From NCBI GenBank assembly GCA_025449115.1, contig JAHLKC010000162.1:18945-82944 (forward strand): 64,000 bases of DNA. Direction: 5' to 3'. A program made the translations under genes and the position numbers. Source of the stretch: Chytridium lagenaria. Taxonomy: Eukaryota > Chytridiomycota > Chytridiomycetes > Chytridiales > Chytridiaceae. The first letter of the stretch is position 1, and every line of letters begins with the position of its first letter. Shown one piece after another: positions 59,269-64,000 of this stretch. The notes beneath the pieces were generated by a model, which saw only the letters and a program-made list of their open reading frames with translations, was not told the DNA's origin and made no database searches.

Positions 59269-59908
59269 TATTCCTCACTCTCACTTTATTTCGACACACC
59301 TCATCCTTCTAGCTGCCACCATTACCTCTCTTGAATCATTTTTTTGTTATCGCGTTCCTCATACTTCATCGTTTTCTCTAGGCAAATATTCAATAAAGCT
59401 TATGACTGTAGTCTTCAATTAAAAGTAATCGCATTTATACAATTTTTCAAATTCATATGTTTATTGAATATGTAGTTAAATAACAATTAAGTACATGTGG
59501 GTTAGTTGAAAATCCTCATAAAGGCACCTTCTAACCTATTCGCGTCAAACTAACACCATTGGACCAGTCTCTCATCACCAAAAATACTATCGCATCAGAT
59601 GAAAACGATAACATCCAGTCCCAATTCAACTGTCATTGGGAGCAAACCTCGCTGGACTGTTTATGCCAAAAGGGTTATGAGCGAAATGTGTCCAATAAAA
59701 TATGAGGTTTAATTATTAATACTACATGACGAAGTTTGAATTATGTTGACCATAAGGTATTCTTTGAAAGAGGAGCTTGCCGAGCAATATATAATGAAAC
59801 GAAACTGTGTTGCATTTTCGCATCCAGGCATGATGAGAGGCAGGATCCCAGTGAGCTCAGTACAAATGAAAGCTCGCGTATAAAGAACTGAGTTAATATC
59901 ATGACCGC
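59269..59908. other. Convergent intergenic region
   Basis: 3' ends of the desaturase (+) and the small membrane protein (-). AT-rich; no gene seen. Confidence 0.4.
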
Positions 59909-60436
59909 TCATTTGCGTTGTTGTCGTTGACGTCTGAAAAAGTGCAAAGCACCAGCCCCAACCACGCCAAGTACAACAACAACACCAACAGCATCCCAGC
60001 AATAGCTCCTCCAGACATCTTGGACGTCCTTGCATTAAGAAGAGGGAGCCTGGAGTTTTCCGACGTAATTGAAGGCACACTCTCTAAACGTGCTCAGAAT
60101 GCCGCCATCGTCTTTAAATCGGTAAGTGACATTCACTGATTCTCTGAAAAAGTCAACACCGTCTGGTTGACCAATGTATAAGTATGACTTGTTGTAAGAG
60201 GTGCAGTCGCAAGTGGTGTTGGCGGCAGGGATGCTGATTTGCCAAGACATGTCACCAGAAACAGCGTATGGTAGGTGATCTGCCGGATAGTGGCCGATGT
60301 TGAGGGACTGACGGCAGTCGGATACGCAGCGGTCTGAGGGGCTCTTGTCTGGTGGAATGAGGCAGTAGAGGCTGCGTTGCGTGTCCGCGAGCGTTGCCTC
60401 ATAGAGTCCGGTGTGGTTTCTTGTTCCGGATGTCAT
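59909..60436 (-). CDS. Small type-I-like membrane protein, unknown
   Basis: ATG at 60436 opens 'MTSGTRNHTGLYEATLADTQ', with Cys-containing segments 'YCLIPPDK', 'DRCVSDC', 'NTTCDCTSYNKSYLYIG' and 'RECAFNYVGK', and several N-glycosylation sequons. A TAA at 60033-60035 ends this frame. A one-base shift just before it leads to 'GGAIAG' and a hydrophobic helix 'VGVVVVLGVVGAGALHFF', followed by the basic tail 'RRQRQQRK' and stop at 59909. The sequons and Cys pairs suggest the N-terminal part is outside the cell, yet no signal peptide is visible at this start, so an upstream exon may be missing. Family not recognised. Confidence 0.5.
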
Positions 60437-62313
60437 GATGGTGAGTGATGGTAAAATGAAGAATGTACGGATGAGAGAGAGGTCAGGCTGATTTGAGACT
60501 GCTGATAAGATATTTTTAAAGGTTTATTAATTATTTTATTATGATGTACATAGTAGCGTTGCTTGGGGATGGCCCTCGTGTCTTGTACAACGCTTTGGCT
60601 CAAGCTACGCTTATAACCAATTGAAATCAGTTGGATTGGGATATGAGTATGTATTAAGCTGAAGTCGGTAGTCGCCTTGTGTTTTGCACTGCAACAAAAA
60701 ACGCATTCCATATAGTTTGGCAACACACAACTTGCTAAAGCATCATTTTAAATTGCCTGGGACTCATTCCTTCTCCTTCCACAACTTACGGCGAATGAAG
60801 CCTCTTTATATCCTATACATCGGGTCTTCAAGGTAAATGTTATAATCTTGCACGCGTCCCTTTAATTGTGCTCTAAATTCTTTCATCGTCTTCAAAGCTC
60901 CATTGTTAGTGGTATCTCGATCCTATAAAACCCAAAACATGTGTTAATGAAGGTCCCTTCAAACTTATGGACGGCCACGTCCCACCCGTCTATATTTAAG
61001 CGACTTCTTCTCTGCATTCGCTGTATATCCTCTCCAGGATCGGTATAACTAATTATTCAGTACTCTCGCACCCACGATTTTAATGCTTCAATCTAAACCG
61101 AAATATTCGCATAGAGAAAATGTTAGGTCGCATTTCTTAGGATTTAACGCATGCGTGCATCTCACCATTTTTGGCCATACCCAGAGCTTCCTCATTTACT
61201 CCTCCCTTAATTTCAAACATGAACCACCCATGCTCGTCCATCTGCTTGCCAACTTCCGAAAGCGGCCTGGTCTCTCTGCAAGACGACGGCTCCATCTTAA
61301 TCACTGGCAACCTCGACAATATTGACATCGGTCAGCTTAGCGAAAGCTTTCCCGGTAACGTCACGCAGCTTTTACTGCTGTAGACGAATATCTTTTCAAT
61401 CGTCACAGGAACCACAGAGCCGCAGGCACCGTAATTCGTCCCATGGACACCTGCTATCTCGTCAACGCCCACCTTTCAAACGGCTTACAGCGAGGAAAAC
61501 GTTTGACCGACTACCCATGCCTTTGTTTAAAAATTATGACGCATTCTATATTTTACAGTATTTAATCTTTTACTCTTTTTCGGGTAAAGAAAAATGATAT
61601 TATGAAGTATATTTATTTATTATAATATCATTGTTGCCTAATATATACCTGAGAATGGGGAGGAGGAGAAGAAGAGAAGAAAAACTGAAGAGAAATGTTA
61701 TATATGGAGAGGAGAAAGAGGTAGGGGCTTTATTCAAACTGTAGATCATTAACCCTATTTTTTGTGAAACCAATATAAGTTTAAAGTTTGTCATTTTTCC
61801 TTAAAAAGAAAAAGAAGAAGGTAATACAAGCAAGTGCCATGATGCTTGTGCTACCTGTTTGTGTTTTAAAGTTTTTGTGCTCCTTTTTTGCAAAGGGGCA
61901 TTAAGGGGCGTAATGACATGTCTGCAGGTGTGCAGATGCAGCAGATCACAGCGGATCATTGAAGCAAATAGAAATTTACAGTTTGACATTTTTCCATAAA
62001 AAGAAAAAGAAGAGGGAAAAGGAGCACAAGCCTTAAAAAGACAAAAAATAAGAAGAGAGCACAAGCGAGTGCCTCATATACAGCCATGCAGCAGATGCTT
62101 GTGTTTTCTCTTCGTGTTTTTTTTAAGTTTTTGTGTTTTTGTGGTCCCTTTTCCTCTTCACAAAATATAATAAATATATTTATGATACATATAACACCAA
62201 GTGTTTCTCTTCTCCATTCCATACGTACGTCATACATATAACGACGGGATCCTGCGAGTCCGTCAATCACACTTGCACCAAAACCATAGATATAATACAG
62301 ATAGAAGAGGATA
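60437..62313. other. Intergenic region with imperfect duplication
   Basis: 1.9 kb. A block 'gtttgtcatttttccttaaa' to 'tgtgttttaaagtttttgtg' (about 61788-61883) recurs diverged at about 61981-62140. A frame at 61171-61383 (+) shows no family. The last 100 bp, with 'tatataacga'-like and 'gatataatacag' sequence, is the likely promoter of the deacetylase gene. Confidence 0.4.
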
Positions 62314-63536
62314 ATGTTTACTTCAACCGCAAGCAAGATTGCACTCGTTGCTGCCATCTCTGCATCAACCGTTATCGCTGCCCCACAAGCAGCTACCACC
62401 GCAACACCAGTAACAACATACAAGGCTTGTCCCGATCCCCTCTACCCCTCTTGCGAATCTCTCCCACTGCCGGCCACAAACTACTGGAAGGACAATTTCA
62501 AGGTTTATACTAATGCAGCACAATCCATGTCACCTAATTCGTAACTGACCTTTATTCTTCTAAAAAGGTTCCTGAACCCCCTGTCATCGCTGACTGGGTC
62601 AAGTGGGTGCGAGAGAGAGAAAACCCTGTCTACCCCATTGACGTCAAGCCCGTCTCGCCTAATGGTACTCTCTGGGGAGCTTCTTCTCCTGCATCGAACA
62701 AGCGTGGTCTTAGCTGGATCGACCCCGATAACCTTGCTACCGAGATCTGTGGATGCACAGATGGAAAGTGGGCCTTTACGTAAGTTCACTCAATTGTTGT
62801 TAATTGTTAATTGTTGGTTTTACATATGGCTGACGTGATGTTTTATTAGTTTCGATGATGGGCCTAAGGATCTTACAAGAGACTTTCTGGCACTTCTCGC
62901 CCTTTACAAAATCAAAGCAACCTTTTTTGTAATTGGATCCAACGTCATCGCCAGCTCTGTGTACAGGCAAAACTTGAAGGCTGCCTACGATGCCGGCCAC
63001 CAGATTGCGTAAGTGCCTGTATTTAATGCATTGTTGGCGAGAACATTCATATTTAGAGTTTATGCTGACTACTTTGCTCAGTCTCCACTCCTGGACCCAC
63101 ACCCACAGCACAGCTCAATCCACAGATGTGCTGATTAGTGAGGTCATCTACTCTGCCAAGGCCGTTTTCGAGACTATTGGAAAGGTCCCGCGTTACTACC
63201 GCAACCCCTGTAAGTCTTACCACAAAAATATCCCTGCGTTTTCCCAAAAACTTATACTTCTTCCTCCCTCAGACGCCGACATTGACGATCGCACTCGTAA
63301 CCTCATGGTCGCCTTCGGCCTCCGTGTCGCCCTCTGGAACGCCGACTCCGGCGACATTGGCGCCGTCTTCTCAGTCAACGACGCTATCAAAACCCGTCCT
63401 AACGGTACCCCCTTTTATGACCATACCCTGTGGACCGCCGTCAACGTCACCCAACGTTTCCGCGAGATCGCAACCGTCGGTTTCCAATCCGGCGTCACCT
63501 GGGTACCTCAAGCCCCTGCCGCCGTTCGCGCCGGCG
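62314..63536 (+). CDS. Chitin/polysaccharide deacetylase (CE4), truncated by the telomere
   Basis: Secreted or wall CE4 enzyme removing N-acetyl groups from chitin. Signal peptide 'MFTSTASKIALVAAISASTV'. The N-terminal region has 'CPDPLYPSCESLPLPATNYW'. NodB motifs: motif 1 'TFDDGPKDLTRDF', motif 2 'HSWTHTHST', motif 3 'RYYRNPYADI' (RxPY is normally preferred), motif 4 'WNADSGDIG'. Introns lie near 62505-62567, 62780-62849, 63009-63081 and 63210-63272. The reading frame continues through 'WTAVNVTQRFREIATVGFQS' and runs into TTAGGG repeats at 63537, before the expected motif-5 His and the usual C-terminal region. The stop codon and terminator are therefore lost. This is a 5' gene fragment unless the telomere tract is internal. 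Confidence 0.88.
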
Positions 63537-64000
63537 TTAGGGTTAAGGTTAAGGTTAGGGTTAGGGTTAGGGTTAAGGTTATGGTTAGGGTTAGGGTAAG
63601 GTTAGGGTTAGGGTTATGTTAGGGTTAGGGTTAGAGTTAGTGTTATGGTTCGGGTTAAGGGTAGGATTAGCGTTAGGGTTTGTGTTAAGGTTAGGGTTAG
63701 GGCTAGGATTACAGTTAGGTTTAGGGTTAGGGTTAGGCTTAGGGTTAGGCTTAGGTTAGGGGGTTAAGGTTAGGGTTAAGGTGGGGCAGGGTTAAGGGTA
63801 GGGTTAGGGTTAGGGTTAGGGTTAGTGTTATGTTTAGGGTGGGTTAGGGTTAGGGTTAGGGTTAGGGTTAGGGTTAGGTTAGGGTTAGGGTTAGGGTTAG
63901 GGTTAGGGTTAGGGTTAGGGTTAGGGTTAGGGTTAGGGTTAGGGTTAGGGTTAGGGTTAGGGTTAGGTTAGGGTTAGGGTTAGGGTTAGGGTTAGGGTTA
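63537..64000 (+). repeat. Telomere: (TTAGGG)n, chromosome right end
   Basis: 464 bp of TTAGGG-type repeat reaching the window edge, G-rich strand running 5' to 3' toward the end as expected of a right telomere. The proximal ~300 bp is mixed with variants (TTAAGG, TTATGG, TTAGAG, TTAGTG, TTCGGG). The distal ~160 bp is nearly pure TTAGGG with two TTAGG units. Confidence 0.97.

Noticed and set aside
63138..63622. Frames extending through the telomere (Val-Arg or Leu-Gly repeats)
   Set aside because: TTAGGG is open in several frames; these are not evidence of coding.

Overview
This is nuclear DNA from a fungus, with a chromosome end at the right edge. The evidence is intron-rich genes with short introns (mostly 41-60 bp, GT...AG), fungal housekeeping proteins (Mrd1, Esf1, eIF3g, Sgt1, Cks1, an Ole1-type desaturase carrying cytochrome b5, a Dfg5/Dcw1-type GH76 mannanase, an Sfp1-like regulator, chitin deacetylase), and a terminal (TTAGGG)n tract. 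The lineage cannot be fixed by eye. An early-diverging filamentous or zoosporic group is a guess, based on the PHACTR-like RPEL protein and the unfamiliar 7-TM and secreted families.

Layout. 1-18 kb: MRD1 (-, partial), a GH76 GPI enzyme (-), a small secreted protein (+), SGT1 (+), a triose-phosphate/nucleotide-sugar-type transporter (-), ESF1 (-) and a 7-TM protein (-). 18-28 kb: a long single-pass membrane protein with LEA2/DUF3712-like repeats (-), an AT-rich gap, a polyQ Pho80/Pcl-type cyclin (+), a G-rich minisatellite, then ten copies of a ~267-bp T-rich satellite. 28-36 kb: a zinc alcohol dehydrogenase (+), a second 7-TM paralogue (+) and a second single-pass LEA2-like protein (+). 36-48 kb: an SFP1-like zinc-finger regulator (-), a small zinc-finger protein (+), CKS1 (+, seven exons for 104 aa), a PHACTR-like four-RPEL protein (+), arginase (-) and eIF3g (+). 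48-64 kb is a subtelomeric block rich in secreted proteins: an 11-exon secreted protein of alternating four-cysteine modules, its paralogue in which the inter-module linker is replaced by three tandem ubiquitin-like domains, an Ole1-type desaturase, a small membrane protein, and a chitin deacetylase cut off by the telomere.

The most unusual locus is the secreted cysteine-module/ubiquitin chimera at 53.9-55.5 kb and its neighbour at 49.4-53.3 kb. All internal exons of the larger gene have the same phase (2-2), which explains how modules could multiply. The ubiquitin-like domains sit inside one module exon, have lost the terminal Gly-Gly, and would be exported if the signal peptide works.

A caution applies throughout. 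Many conserved genes (arginase, SGT1, ADH, GH76, the desaturase, the ubiquitin array) carry single-base frameshifts in otherwise well-conserved coding sequence, while CKS1, the RPEL gene and eIF3g are clean. This looks more like uncorrected consensus errors than decay, but the sequence alone cannot settle it. Coordinates given for such genes span the whole locus.
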